64,000 nt of DNA from Rhabditoides inermis (Eukaryota > Nematoda > Chromadorea > Rhabditida > Rhabditidae). The translations under genes were made by a program, and so were the position numbers. Location: the NCBI GenBank assembly GCA_963966185.1, contig CAWZYM010000237.1, positions 19,422 through 83,421 on the forward strand. The letters are read 5' to 3'. Positions within the stretch are counted from its first letter, which is position 1. Each line of letters starts with the position of its first letter. Below, piece by piece: positions 46,228 through 58,879 of the stretch. The notes beneath the pieces are model-generated. The model was not told the origin of the DNA and did not search any database. It saw nothing but the letters and a program-made list of their open reading frames with translations.

Positions 46228-46661
46228 GGCCCCGGGCAGACTTTTTCGCGAAAAAAATCGCGCGAAAACTGCAATGCTTTAGCATGCATTATTGATTTGC
46301 AATTCGCAGCGCGAATCGCAAAAATGTTTTCGGCAAAAATTTGCGAAAATAGGTGACATACTTTTTCGCGCAAAAATTTCAGCGAATCGCGAAAATTTTC
46401 GCGGACACCGTTTTCGCTGCGAAACGAGAGATACCACAGATTCGCTACTTTTTCGCGAATCCAGGTAATAATTTTCACTTTTCTGTATATTTTTCATTCT
46501 TTATAATTGAAAATACACTTCATGAACATCGTGAAAGCTGTATTGACCACAATTGTTTGCTGCTATTACATACTAGTCGTTGCGCACTCGTGCCACCCGA
46601 TTCGCGCGAAAAGTTTGGCGAATTGAAAAAAGACGTGCGCCAGTGACAAAACAATGTTCCT

Positions 46662-47147
46662 ATTATCTTTTAAAGTACTTCCGTAAAAAGTGTTGTTTGT
46701 GTTAACCTGATTCAAGAAAAGCGCATGCATATATTATTAATTTTCGAAAAATCAAATCGTAAACACCTGAACATGAAAACTAACACAAACTTGCTCTTTC
46801 AAAACGAATATAGAATAGTTACACGTAACATTCAGAATAATACGATTGTTTTGTTTATTTAGTGTTTTTTGCGGTTTATTATTTATGGTTTATCAGTAAA
46901 ATAAAATGTTATTCGTGATGTTGTTTGACTCAATGTTTCAGGTATAAAAATGTCAAAAAAAACATGGAATTATTCAACATTAATTATTCAAAAATTATTC
47001 AACGTTTTGAAAGAGCAAGTTTGTGTTAGTTTTCATGTTCAGGTGTTTACGATTTGATTTTTCGAAATTAATAATATATGCATGCGCTTTTCTTGAATCA
47101 GGTTAACACAAACAACACTTTTTACGGAAGTACTTTTAAAAGATAAT
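46662..47147. mobile_element. 486-bp MITE with ~150-bp TIRs
   Basis: Ends ATTATCTTTTAAAAGTACTT-like, related at the tips to 22421-22749 but with different inner arms (GTTAACCTGATTCAAGAAAA, ATGCATATATTATTAATTTT). The arms flank about 170 bp of AT-rich DNA. It sits at the point where the surrounding TIR element departs from its intact relative. Confidence 0.8.
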
Positions 47148-47169
47148 ATATGTCCTTTTGTTGAATTTC

Positions 47170-48233
47170 ATAGAAATTTTCTCTCTCGTCTTCATACATG
47201 TAACATGTTCTTCTCTCATTATTTCATCAATTTCATTTCAAATTTATTCGATATTTTCTCGTTCTCTCGTTCTCTCCTTCCATTCCTTCCCTCCTTCTCT
47301 CCTCCCATTCCTTCCCTCCTTCTCTCCTTCTCCCCTTCTCTCCTCCTCTCCTCCTCTCCTTCCCTCCTTCCTTCCTTCCCTCCTTCTTTCCTTCTCTCTT
47401 TCTCCGTTCTCTCTTTCTCTTGTTCTCTCTTTCTCTCGTTCTCTCGTTATCCCTTTCTCTCTTTCTCTCGTTCTCTAGTTCTCTCGTTCTCTCGTTCTCT
47501 CGTTCTCTCTTTCTCCCTTTCTCTCTTTTCTCTCTTTTCTCTCGTTCTCTCTTTTCTCTCTTTTCTCTCTTTCTCTCGTTCTCTCTTTCTCTCGTTCTCT
47601 CGTTCTCTCGTTCTCTCGTTCTCTCCGTCTCTCCGTCTCTCCTTCTCTCCTTCCCTCCTTCCCCCCTTCTCCCTTTCTCTCTTTCTCTCGTTCTCTCGTT
47701 CTCTCGTTATCTAGTTCTCTCGTTATTTCGTTTTCTCTTTCTCTCGTTCTCTCGTTCTCTCGTTCTCGCGTGTCTCCTTCTCTTCTTCTCTCCTTCCCTC
47801 CTTCCCTCCTTCTCCCTTTCTCCCTTTCTCTTTTTCTCTAGTTCTCCAGTTCTCTCTTTCTCTCGTTCTCTCTTTCTCTCTTTCTCTCTTTCTCTCGTTC
47901 TCTCGTTCTCTCGTTCTCTCGTTCTCATCGTTCTCTCGTTCTCTCGTTTTCTCCGTCTCTCCGTCTCTCCTTCTCTTCTTCCCTCCTTCCCTCCTACCAC
48001 CCTCCTTCTCTCTTTCTCTGTTCTCTCGTTCTCTAGTTATATCGTTCTCTCTTTCTTTCGTTCTCTCTTTCTCTTGTTCTCTCTTTCTCTCGTTTTCTCG
48101 TTCTCTCGTTCTCTCGTTCTCTCGTTCTCTCTTTATCTCGTTCTCTCTTTCTATCCTTCTCTCGTTCTCTCGTTCTCTCGTTCTCTCTCGTTCTCTCCGT
48201 CTCTCCTTCTCTTCTTCCCTCCTTCTCTCCCTT
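47170..48233. repeat. Octamer-type pyrimidine repeat (TTCTCTCG/TTCTCTCT)n
   Basis: The period is mostly 8 with CG or TT junctions, unlike the plain CT tracts elsewhere. TTCCCTCC segments mark larger sub-blocks that recur every 200-300 bp. Confidence 0.9.
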
Positions 48234-48902
48234 GGCCCCGGGCAGACTTTTTCGCGAAAAAAATCGCGCGAAAACTGCAATGCTTTAGCATGCATTATCG
48301 ATTTGCGAATCGCAGTGCGAATCGCAAAAATGCTTTCGGCAAAAAAATGCGAAAATAGGTGACATACTTTTTCGCGCAAAAATTTCAGCGAATCGCGAAA
48401 ATTTTCGCGGATTCCGTTTTCGCTGCGAAACAAGAGATACCAGAGATTCGCTACTTTTTCGCGAATCCATGTACGAAAATTGACTTTTCTGTATATTTTT
48501 CATTCTTTATAAATGAAAAGACATTTCATAAACATCGTGGAAGCTGTATTGATCACAATTGTTCGCAGTAATTGAATACTAGTCGTTGCGCACTCGTGCC
48601 ACCCGATTCGCGCGAAATTTTGGGCGAATTTGAAAAAAAGGCGTGCGCAAGTGACAAAACAATGTTCTTATTTGAACGTTTGGTGTTAAACAAGTCCACA
48701 CAACCTCTAAAAAGTAAGTTTTCAATTATAACAAAGAAAACAAGTCTGTGTAATTCTCAGTGAAAGCGAATATCTTCGAATTCGCCAAATTACAGCGAAA
48801 AAATCACGAGTTCGCGCGATTATGGGTAGTTTCGCGAATCTCTCAAGCTAAAAGTTTGCGATTATTTTCGCATTTCGCTCGCGAAAAAGTCTGCCGGAGG
48901 CC
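48234..48902. mobile_element. Intact 669-bp TIR element nested in its relative (TSD CTT)
   Basis: Ends GGCCCCGGGCAGACTTTTTC and its partner GAAAAAGTCTGCCGGAGGCC, flanked by CTT on both sides. It carries TTCGCG iterations and an AACACTAGT-like unique middle, with no ORF beyond about 70 codons. Its 5' half equals 46228-46660 and its 3' half equals 50331-50559, which shows where the outer copy was interrupted. Confidence 0.85.
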
Positions 48903-49930
48903 CTTCTCTCTTTCTCTCTTTCTCTCGTTCTCTATTTCTCTCGTTATATCGTTATATCGTTCTCTCTTTCTCTCGTTCTCTCGTGCTCTCGTTTTCTCGT
49001 TCTCTCGTTCTCTCGTTCTCTCGTTGTCTCGTTGTCTCGTTGTCTCGTTCTCTCGTTCTCTCGTTCTCTCCTTCTTTCCTTCCCTCCTTCCCGCCTTCTC
49101 ACTTTCTCTCTTTCTCTCGTTCTCTAGTTCTCTCGTTATATCGTTCTCTCTTTCACTCGTTTTCTCTTTCTATCGGTTTCTCTTTCTCTCGTTCTCTCAT
49201 TATCTCTTTCTCTCTTTCTCTCTTTCTCCTCTTTCCTACTCTTTCTCTCTCTTTCTCCTCTTTCTCTCTTTCTCTCTTTCTCTCTTTCTCTCTCTTTCTC
49301 TCTTTCTCTTTCTCTTTTCTCTAGTTCTCTCCTTCTCTCCTTCTCTTCTTCTCTCCATCCCTCCTTCCCTCCTTCTCCCTTTCTCTCTTTCTCTCGTTCT
49401 CTAGCTCTCTCGTTATATCGTTCTCTCTTTCTCTCGTTTCTCTTTCTCTCGTTTCCTCGTTTTCTCGTTCTCTCTTTCTCTCTTTCTCTCCTTCCCTCCT
49501 TCCCTCCTCCTCCCATTCTCTCTTTCTCTCGTTCTCTAATTCTCTCGTTATATCGTTCTCGCTTTCTCTCGTTCTCTCTTTATCTCGTTCTCTCTTTCTC
49601 TCTTTCTTTCGTTCTCTAGTTCTCTCGTTCTCTCTTTCTATCCTTCTCTTCTTCTCTCCATCCCTCCTTCCCTCCTTCTCCCTTTCTCTCTTTCTCTCGT
49701 TCTCTAGCTCTCTCGTTCTCTTTTTATATCTTTCTCTCTTTCTCTGGTTCTCTCGTTCTCTCGTTCTCTCTTTCTATCCTTCTCTCGTTCTCTCGTTCTC
49801 TCGTTCTCTCCGTCTCTCCTTCCTCCTTCCCTCCTCTCTTTTTCTCCTTTTCTCTCGTTATATCGTTCTCTCGTTCTCTCGTTCTCTCGTTCTCTCGTTC
49901 TCTCGTTCTCTCGTTCTCTCTTTCTCTCTC
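48903..49930. repeat. Octamer-type pyrimidine repeat, second block
   Basis: Continues the TTCTCTCG/TTCTCTCT pattern of 47170-48233, so the inner element split one long block. Confidence 0.9.
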
Positions 49931-50330
49931 CCCTTACTAAATTCCTACTGATCGCAGCCACCAAAGTACATCTGTCTCTCTCCAAACAGCGTGCTCTCTC
50001 GCGTGCTCTCGCGCTCGCCCCGCCAGCAGAGGGCTAGCTATCAGCTAGCGTGACTGGAAACGACACCCACCCACCACCCACCCACCCACCCACACGCTGG
50101 CCTTTCGCCTAGTGCCGAGTGCGAGATCGCTCATAACTTCTTTCGGAGAAAAGATACAAAGATGTCGTCAATTAGTGATCTGCCCTATGGAACCGTGCGA
50201 ATCTAACTAACATAAATTGGAAGACTTCACATTGTTGCTAACATGTCCTTTGGATATCGCTACTTGAAAATTCTGGCGCGAGCCTTATTTTAACCCAAGA
50301 GAGAGGGCGCTGCGCGCCCTCTCTAATTTG
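49931..50330. other. Low-copy segment inside the TIR element
   Basis: Contains CTAGCTATCAGCTAG (50030-50048), a (CCCA)n stretch at 50066-50093 that is G-quadruplex-prone on the minus strand, and the GC hairpin AGAGGGCGC/GCGCCCTCT at 50302-50322. No gene is seen. Confidence 0.5.
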
Positions 50331-50559
50331 AATGTTTGGTGTTAAACATGTCACACAACCTCTAAGAAGTAAGTTTTCAATTATAACAAAGAAAACAAAT
50401 CTGCGTAATTCTCAGTGGAAGCGAATATCTTCGAATTCGCCAAATTTCAGCGAAAAAGATCACCAATTCGCGCGATTATGGGTAGTTTCGCGATTCTCTC
50501 AAGCTAAAAGTTTTGCGATTATTTTCGCATTTCGCTCGCGAAAAAGTCTGTCGGAGGCC

Positions 50560-53505
50560 TACAGTACCAATGTGAATGGATGAGATGGGGAGAGGGAAAA
50601 GAGGGAGAGATGCGAGCGAAGCGACGCCTCTCCATCTGAACCACTCATATAGATTACAAAACCAATGTGAGTGGATGAGATGGGGAGAGGGGAAGAGGGA
50701 GAGATGCGAGCGGGGCGACGCCTCTCCCATCTGACCACCGAGATATCCAACAGTACCAATGTGAATGGATGAGATAGGGAGAGGGGAAGAGGGAGAGATG
50801 CGAGCGGGGCGACGCCTCTCCATCTGACCAACCATATAGAATACAGTACCAATGTGAGTGGATGAGATGGGGAGAGGGAAGAGGGAGAGATGCGAGCGGG
50901 GCGACGTCTCTCCATCTGACCTACCGAGATATCCAACAGTACCAATGTGAATGGATGAGATGAAGAGATGGGAGAGGGAGAGATGCGAGCGGGGCGACGC
51001 ATCTCCATCTGACCACCGAGATATCCAACAGTACCAATGTGAATGGATGAGATGAAGAGATGGGAAGAGGAGAGATGCGAGCGGGGCGACGCATCTCCAT
51101 CTGACCACCGAGATATCCAACAGTACAATGTGAATGGATGAGATGGGGAGATGGGAAGAGGGAGAGATGCGAGCGGGGCGACGCATCTCCATCTGACCAC
51201 CGAGATATCCAACAGTACCAATGTGAATGGATGAGATGGGGAGAGGGAAAGAGGGAGAGATGCGAGCGAAGCGACGCCTCTCCATCTGACCACTCATATA
51301 GATTACAAAACCAATGTGAGTGGATGAGATGGGGAGAGGGAAGAGGGAGAGATGCGAGCGGGGCGACGCCTCTCCATCTGACCACCGAGATATCCAACAG
51401 TACCAATGTGAATGGATGAGATAGGGAGAGGGGAAGAGGGAGAGATGCGAGCGGGGCGACGCCTCTCCATCTGACCAACCATATAGAATACAGTACCAAT
51501 GTGAGTGGATGAGATGAAGAGATGGGAAGAGGGAGAGATGCGAGCGGGGCGACGCATCTCCATCTGACCACCGAGATATCCAACAGTACCAATGTGAATG
51601 GATGAGATGAAGAGATGGGAAGAGGAAAGATGCGAGCGGGGCGACGCATCTCCATCTGACCACCGAGATATCCAACAGTACCAATGTGAATGGATGAGAT
51701 GGTGGGAGATGGGAAGAGGGAGAGATGCGAGCGGGGCGACGCATCTCCATCTGACCACCGAGATATCCAACAGTACCAATGTGAATGGATGAGATGGGGT
51801 GGATAGGAAGAGGGAGAGATGCGAGCGGGGCGACGCATCTCCATCTGACCACCGAGATATCCAACAGTACCAATGTGAATGGATGAGATGGGGAGAGGGG
51901 AAGAGGGAGAGATGCGAGCCGGGCGACGCCTCTCCATCTGACCACCGAGATAATCCAACAGTACCAATGTGAATGGATGAGATGGGGAGATGGAAGAGGG
52001 AGAGATGCGAGCCGGGCGACGCCTCTCCATCTGACCACCGAGATATCCAACAGTAACAATGTGAATGGATGAGATGGGGAGATGCGAAGAGGGAGAGATG
52101 CGAGCGGGGCGACGCATCTCCATCTGACCACCGAGATATCCAACAGTACCAATGTGAATGGATGAGATGGGGAGATGGGAAGAGGGAGAGATGCGAGCGG
52201 GGCGACGCATCTCCATCTGACCACCGAGATATCCAACAGTACCAATGTGAATGGATGAGATGGGGGGATAGGAAGAGGGAGAGATGCGAGCGGGGCGACG
52301 CATCTCCATCTGACCACCGAGATATCCAACAGTACCAATGTGAATAGATGAGATGGGGGGAGGGGAAGAGGGAGAGATGCGAGCGGGGGCGACGTCTCTC
52401 CATCTGACCACCGAGATATCCAACAGTACCAATGTGAATGGATGAGATGAAGAGATGGGAAGAGGGAGAGATGCGAGCCGGGGCGACGCATCTCCATCTG
52501 ACCACCGAGATATCCAACAGTACCAATGTGAATGGATGAGATGAAGAGATGGGAAGAGGGAGAGATGCGAGCGGGGCGACGCATCTACATCTGACCACCG
52601 AGATATCCAACAGTACCAATGTGAATGGATGAGATGGGAGATGGGAAGAGGGAGAGATGCGAGCGGGGCGACGCATCTCCATCTGACCACCGAGATATCC
52701 AACAGTACCAATGTGAATGGATGAGATGAAGAGATGGGAAGAGGGAGAGATGCGAGCGGGGCGACGCATCTCCATCTGACCACCGAGATATCCAACAGTA
52801 CCAATGTGAATGGATGAGATGAAGAGATGGGAAGAGGGAGAGATGCGAGCGGGGCGACGCATCTCCATCTGACCACCGAGATATCCAACAGTACCAATGT
52901 GAATGGATGAGATGGGAGAGGGGAAAGAGGGAGAGATGCGAGCCGGGCGACGCCTCTCCATCTGACCACCGAGATATCCAACAAGTACCAATGTGAATGG
53001 ATGAGATGGGGAGATGGGAAGAGGGAGAGATGCGAGCCGGGCGACGCCTCTCCATCTGACCACCGAGGATATCCAACAGTACCAATGTGAATGGATGAGA
53101 TGGGGAGATGCGAAGAGGGAGAGATGCGAGCGGGGCGACGCATCTCCATCTGACCACCGAGATATCCAACAGTACCAATGTGAATGGATGAGATGGGAGA
53201 TGGGAAGAGGGAGAGATGCGAGCGGGGCGACGCATCTCCATCTGACCACCGAGATATCCAACAGTACCAATGTGAATGGATGAGATGGGGAGATAGGAAG
53301 AGGGAGAGATGCGAGCGGGGCGACGCATCTCCATCTGACCACCGAGATATCCAACAGTACCAATGTGGAATGGATGAGATGGGGAGGAGGGGAAGAGGGA
53401 GAGATGCGAGCCGGGCGACGCCTTCTCCATCTGACCACATAGATATCCAACAGTACCAATGTGAATGGATGAGATGGGGAGAGGGGAAGAGGGAGAGATG
53501 CGATC
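50560..53505 (-). repeat. 93-bp minisatellite, right arm, outer part (about 32 copies)
   Basis: Mirror of the left-arm array, including the GATGCGAAGAGG variant at about 52078 and 53106. One-base indels are frequent, so the minus-strand frames switch often. Confidence 0.95.
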
Positions 53506-54474
53506 TCACCCCACTTAGCCTTCCCATATGCGCGTCGAAGCGGCTCTCTCGCCGCGGCCTCCGCACCGAAACTCGGCAGGGAGGTGATCATATAAAGAGA
53601 AACGCCCAATACACGCACATATTGAAAGAGGACAAGGGGAGTCAGTCAATACAATGTCAAGAGTATTCGCCTTTTGCCCCGCTCGTCTCACCATCGTCGT
53701 CTGGCGAACCATTTGAGTGAGTGAGTGGAGAGAGGCAAAAGTGACTAGGGACCTATCAAAAGCATCGGCTGCCTGGAACGAATCCCAGTCAGCCGAAAAG
53801 ATGGGGAGAGGGGGAAGAGGGAGAAATGCGAGCGGGACGACGCCTCGTCATTTGACAGTACCAATGTGATACACTTCAATACATTTATGTAAATTACTGT
53901 ACGTAACTGTATACGATATTGAAATGTGAGCCTAGTAAATGTTGTCTGTCCTGTAAAGAAGAATCGTGAACAAGAAGGGGAGAAGGGAAGGGGTATGCCA
54001 CCGCAGAAATCACTCCAGATCGAGGCTAGACAGCACTCACATCTGACGAGTGAAAACGGCTTGAGACACACACACCGATATAGAATACATGTATACTGGG
54101 ACAGTGACAGAAAGTTGAATGTTGTCGTGGAACTATTACTGTTCATATCCTTTCCTTACACTCCGCTTCTTTCCATACAATCCATTATGGACGTCACCAG
54201 AAACAGATATAGACAATGCTTTCAGACGCTCTCACAGTCTATATCGGGCGCACCAAGCACGTCGCTCAACCCACGCCGACACGCTGACTGTCGCTACGGT
54301 CCGTCATGTATTCGTATTGCTCGCAGCCAACTGTCGCCCTTCTCTTCTGCCTGCAACCAAATCATTCCTCTGCCGAGTGACCGCCTGTCGGCCTCGGTCC
54401 GTTCATACAAGCCCTCCGCTCCTCGCCCACTATTCTCACTCTCTACAACCTCGTGTCAACATGTCAACACATAC
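53506..54474 (-). repeat. Module Q' with isolated minisatellite piece
   Basis: Mirror of 32681-33689. The lone minisatellite piece lies at about 53800-53858. A 30-bp GGATTGTATGGA-type duplication present on the left (32970-33010) is single here. Confidence 0.85.
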
Positions 54475-54770
54475 ATTATCTTTAAAAGTACTTCTAAGTC
54501 AAAGTAGTATTGGTTGTTTCAAATGACCGAAAAGATTTCAAGTGAGACATGTGCAAACAGGCTCTCTGTATCAACGCAAACTGTTCGATTTATATCGAAA
54601 TGGAACGAGTACTTTATTTCATAGTGATAAAATACACTATTTTTGTAGCAGGAACTGTTTTGAGAGCCTGCTTGTACATGTCTCATTTGAAATCATTTCG
54701 GTCCTTTTGCTCAATTGAAACAACCCGTACAAACCAACTACTTTTACTCTACTTTCCAACTACTTTTAAG
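54475..54770. mobile_element. MITE of the AAAGTACTT family, mirror copy
   Basis: Mirror of 32396-32680, starting ATTATCTTTAAAAGTACTTC. Confidence 0.8.
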
Positions 54771-55057
54771 TTTTGTTTCACAAAATTACATTACAATACA
54801 CGTTCGCGATTCTCTGCGATGATACCGGCGCGCACTTGCTATTCGCCTCTCTCTCTCAATCACACACAGAGAAGGCGGAGCCAAATTGTCCGACGCCCGA
54901 GCGCCCCACACCAACCTCAATCCGCACTCGAATGCGGACTCTACGTATCTCGCTTCAAACTAATGAAACTCTACAAAACTTTCCATGATTCTATCAAATT
55001 GAGATACGAATACAATGAAACAATGGAAATCACTCCCAAATTAGAAAAACGGACTTT
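54771..55057 (-). repeat. Module P', mirror copy
   Basis: Mirror of 32105-32395, ending TCACTCCCAAATTAGAAAAAC where array H begins. Confidence 0.85.
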
Positions 55058-57959
55058 CAATCAATCGTAAAAGTCAAATAAGGCTTCCATGAGATTATCA
55101 GATTCACAAAATCCGATAACAGATAATTACAGAATGGAAAAATGTCAAAACATCACACAACAATATTCGTTATTCAGCTCTCAGAGATCAACTGCGCACA
55201 CTTTCTCGAACTTTAGGTTTTCCTTGAAATTTTCCAATCGATACGGAATATTTCACGGACAACCGAATGGCCTGGCACATTAGCAGATCTCTCACCACTA
55301 CCTTCACCTACAGTACGCAATTGAGGCACGTTGGCAGATCTTTCACACCTTCCCACACCTACAGTACGCAAGCCACATCGCACATTAGCAGATCTCCTTC
55401 ACACTCCCTCACCTACAGTACGCAATAGCAACGCACATTAGCAGATCTCCCACACACTCAAACAATTACAGGAAGAATCGGCCATGGGGTGGAAATCTAT
55501 CCTCTCTCTCTCCTCTTTTCTCCATATTTCTCACACCACTCTCACAATTTACAACTCCTTCACACTCTTACGCATCTTTCTCACATGGTTTACAACTCCT
55601 TCACGCCTCTATCACATCCTTCACACAATTTTCAATTCCCTCACATTGTCAATTTCCGAGAGCTGAATAATCAATATTATTGGGTGTTGTTTATCAATTT
55701 ATCTCAAGGGTCGAGACGAGACTAGTCACCGAATATAGCTAAAAATATTCACTCCAATACACAACAGATCGAAACCCGTGAGATGACGTCACTATCATGA
55801 CGTCATTCGGACAGTGAGTGGAATGGTATAGTTGAATGTAAACAACTGTCAACACATTCAACCTGCAATCTACATGTCAACAAACCATCGACAGCGGTGA
55901 GCGAGCGAGTGAACAGAGAGCAGCCAGGGCACAATCATTTTTTCTTGTTGTCTCATACGACTACGAGTGAGTGAGTATCGATTGCGCATTCTTCGTTTTT
56001 GACAACCACACAGACCATCGTACATTCCAACATGCCATGACAGGCTAATTCAACTGGACAACAATGTGTGATGATAGTGAGACGGCGAGAACCGAGAAAC
56101 ATTTGCTAACAGAGATCACAACCATCCAATCTGATTATATACTGTAGTGGACGTCGCTCGAGAAGTAACCATTATCAATCCGAATCCGATAGACGAGAAA
56201 AACGGAATTTCAATCAATCGTAAAAGTCAAATAAGGCTTCCATGAGGTTATCAGATTCACAAAATCCGATAAATGATCATTACAGAATGGAAAAATCTCA
56301 AAACATCAAACAACAATATTCGTTATTCAGCTCTCAGAGATCAACTGCGCACACTTTCTCGAACTTTAGGTTTTCTTGAAATTTTCCAATCGATACGGAA
56401 TATTTCACGGACAACCGAATGGCCTGGCACATTAGCAGATCTCTCACCACTCCTTCACCTACAGTACGCAATTGAGGCACGTTGGCAGATCTTTCACACC
56501 TTCCCACACCTACAGTACGCAAGCCACATCGCACATTAGCAGATCTCCTTCACACTCCCTCACCTACAGTACGCAATAGCAACGCACATTAGCAGATCTC
56601 CCACACACTCAAACAATTACAGAAAGAATCGGCCATGGGGGGTGGAAATCTATCCTCTCTCTCTCCTCTTTTCTCCATATTTCTCACACCACTCTCACAA
56701 TTTACAACTCCTTCACACTTCTTACGCATCTTTCTCACATGGTTTACAACTCCTTCACGCCTCTATCACATCCTTCACACAATTTTCATTTCCCTCACTT
56801 TGTCAATTTCCGAGAGCTGAATAATCAATACTATTGGGTGTTGTTTATCAATTTATCTCAAGGGTCGAGACGTGACTAGTCACCGAATATAGCTAAAAAT
56901 ATTCACTCCAATACATAACAGATCGAAACCCGTGAGATGACGTCACTATCATGACGTCATTCGGACAGTGAGTGGAATGGTATAAGTGAATGTAAAACAA
57001 CTGTCAACACATTCAACCTGCAATCTACAAGTCAACAAACCATCGACAGCGGTGAGCGAGCGAGTGAACAGAGAGCAGCCCAGGGCACAATCATTTTTTT
57101 TCTTGTTGTCTCATACGACTACGAGTGAGTGAGTATCGATTGCGCAATTCTTCGTTTTGACAACCACACAGACCATCGTACATTCCAACATGCCATGACA
57201 GGCTAATTACAACTGGACAACAATGTGTGATGATAGTGAGACGGCGAGAACCGAGAAACATTTGCTAACAGAGATCACAACCATCCAATCTGATTATATA
57301 CTGTAGTGACGTCGCTCGAGAAGTAACCATTATCAATCCGAATCCGATAGACGAGAAAAACGGAATTTCAATCAATCGTAAAAGTCAATAAGGCTTCCAT
57401 GAGGTTATCAGATTCACAAAATCCGATAAATGTATCATTACAGAATGGAAAAATCTCAAAACATCACACAACAATATTCGTTATTCAGCTCTCAGAGATC
57501 AACTGGGCACACTTTCTCGAACTTTAGGTTTCCTTGAAATTTTCCAATCGATACGGAATATTTCACGGACAACCGAATGGCCTGGCACATTAGCAGATCT
57601 CTCACCACTCCTTCACCTACAGTACGCAATTGAGGCACGTTGGCAGATCTTTCACACCTTCCCACACCTACAGTACGCAAGCAACATCGCACATTAGCAG
57701 ATCTCCTTCACACTCCCTCACCTACAGTACGCAATAGCAACGCACATTAGCAGATCTCCCACACACTCAAACAATTACAGGAAGAATCGGCCATGGGGGT
57801 GGAAATCTATCCTCTCTCTCTCCTCTTTTCTCAATCGCTCTCACTATTTACAACTCCTTCACACCTCGCACGCATCTTTCTCACATGGTTTACAACTCCT
57901 TCGCGCCTCTATCACATCGTTCACACAATTTGCAACTCCTTCACTTTGTCAATTTCTGA
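55058..57959 (+). repeat. Satellite array H: mirror of array G, about 2.5 units
   Basis: Units join near 55196, 56340 and 57500. G has about 4.5 units, so two unit lengths have been gained or lost since the arms formed. Small indels and the altered CRE (GACGTCGC) are specific to H. Confidence 0.9.
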
Positions 57960-58879
57960 GAGCTGAATAACACATGTTATTGGGTGCTGTTCATCAATTT
58001 ATCTCACGGGTTGAAACTCGACACCGGATTTAGTTGCAAAATATTCGGTTCAATACATAACAGATTTTTAACCCGTGTGATGACGTCACTATCATGACGT
58101 CATTCTGTCACACGTCACTGGAGCACACAAATCGCAAATGTGGACTCGCATGTCGCATCGAAAGAAATATGTTGGAAGAGACATCCGCCCAGCTGTGCAT
58201 AATGTATCGACTAGTATCGTCTTATCCTCCTTCCCAATTCCACAATCACAAAAGCTACCTACTACGCTCCATTGATTAGTTTGAACGACTGTACTCTTCG
58301 ATAAGGGAGCTCCGTACTGCTCCATGAGTGTATTCTTTCCAAATCAAATGTTTATCCAGAATCGATAATTCATGTACATATTGTGTATTGAAACAGACCA
58401 ATGTACATCTCACACAGTGTAGACATGACACGCAAGTTGACACTGCTACCAATGCGTCGGCGGACCATCTTCGCTTCTCAACTCTCGACGCCACTTTCTT
58501 CACTGTCGAGTCGACCGTGTACGGTTCCCTCCAACCCTACTCCTCCAACTCACCCCATCATGTCCACTCAGATCCAATTAACACCACAATAACTCAAGCA
58601 GTCCTCATCCGCATCCCTCACATCACAAATCACAACAACACTCACACGCTACATAACACTACTACATGACACATGTGACCGAACCATACCAAGGTACACA
58701 TGCAAAATGTGAACACTTGTTCAATGCATACCATCTCATTTTCACATGTCACATCCACCACCATCACAATTTCAAAATATTGTCAGTAGCCTCCCTCCTC
58801 GAATAGTTGATAAACGAGAACCGTCACTCATCTCGTACCTCAACCATTGTGTATATATAGTGCAAGCACAGCCAATCGA
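57960..58879 (-). repeat. Module R, copy 3
   Basis: Full-length mirror of 26031-26955 with the double CRE-like motif at 58081-58102. Confidence 0.85.

Larger units (their letters stand above)
46228..50559. mobile_element. 4.33-kb TIR element inserted in the minisatellite (TSD TAC)
   Basis: Left end GGCCCCGGGCAGACTTTTTC, right end the reverse complement of GGCCTCCGGCAGACTTTTTC with one change. TAC flanks both ends (46225-46227, 50560-50562). Removing the element and one TAC restores the minisatellite unit AGAATACAGTACCAATGTG. The ends are rich in TTCGCG. The body 46661-50330 is an insertion compared with the intact 669-bp relative it contains. No transposase frame was seen, so it is non-autonomous. 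Three-bp duplications occur in PIF/Harbinger- and CACTA-type elements, but I cannot assign it. Confidence 0.85.
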
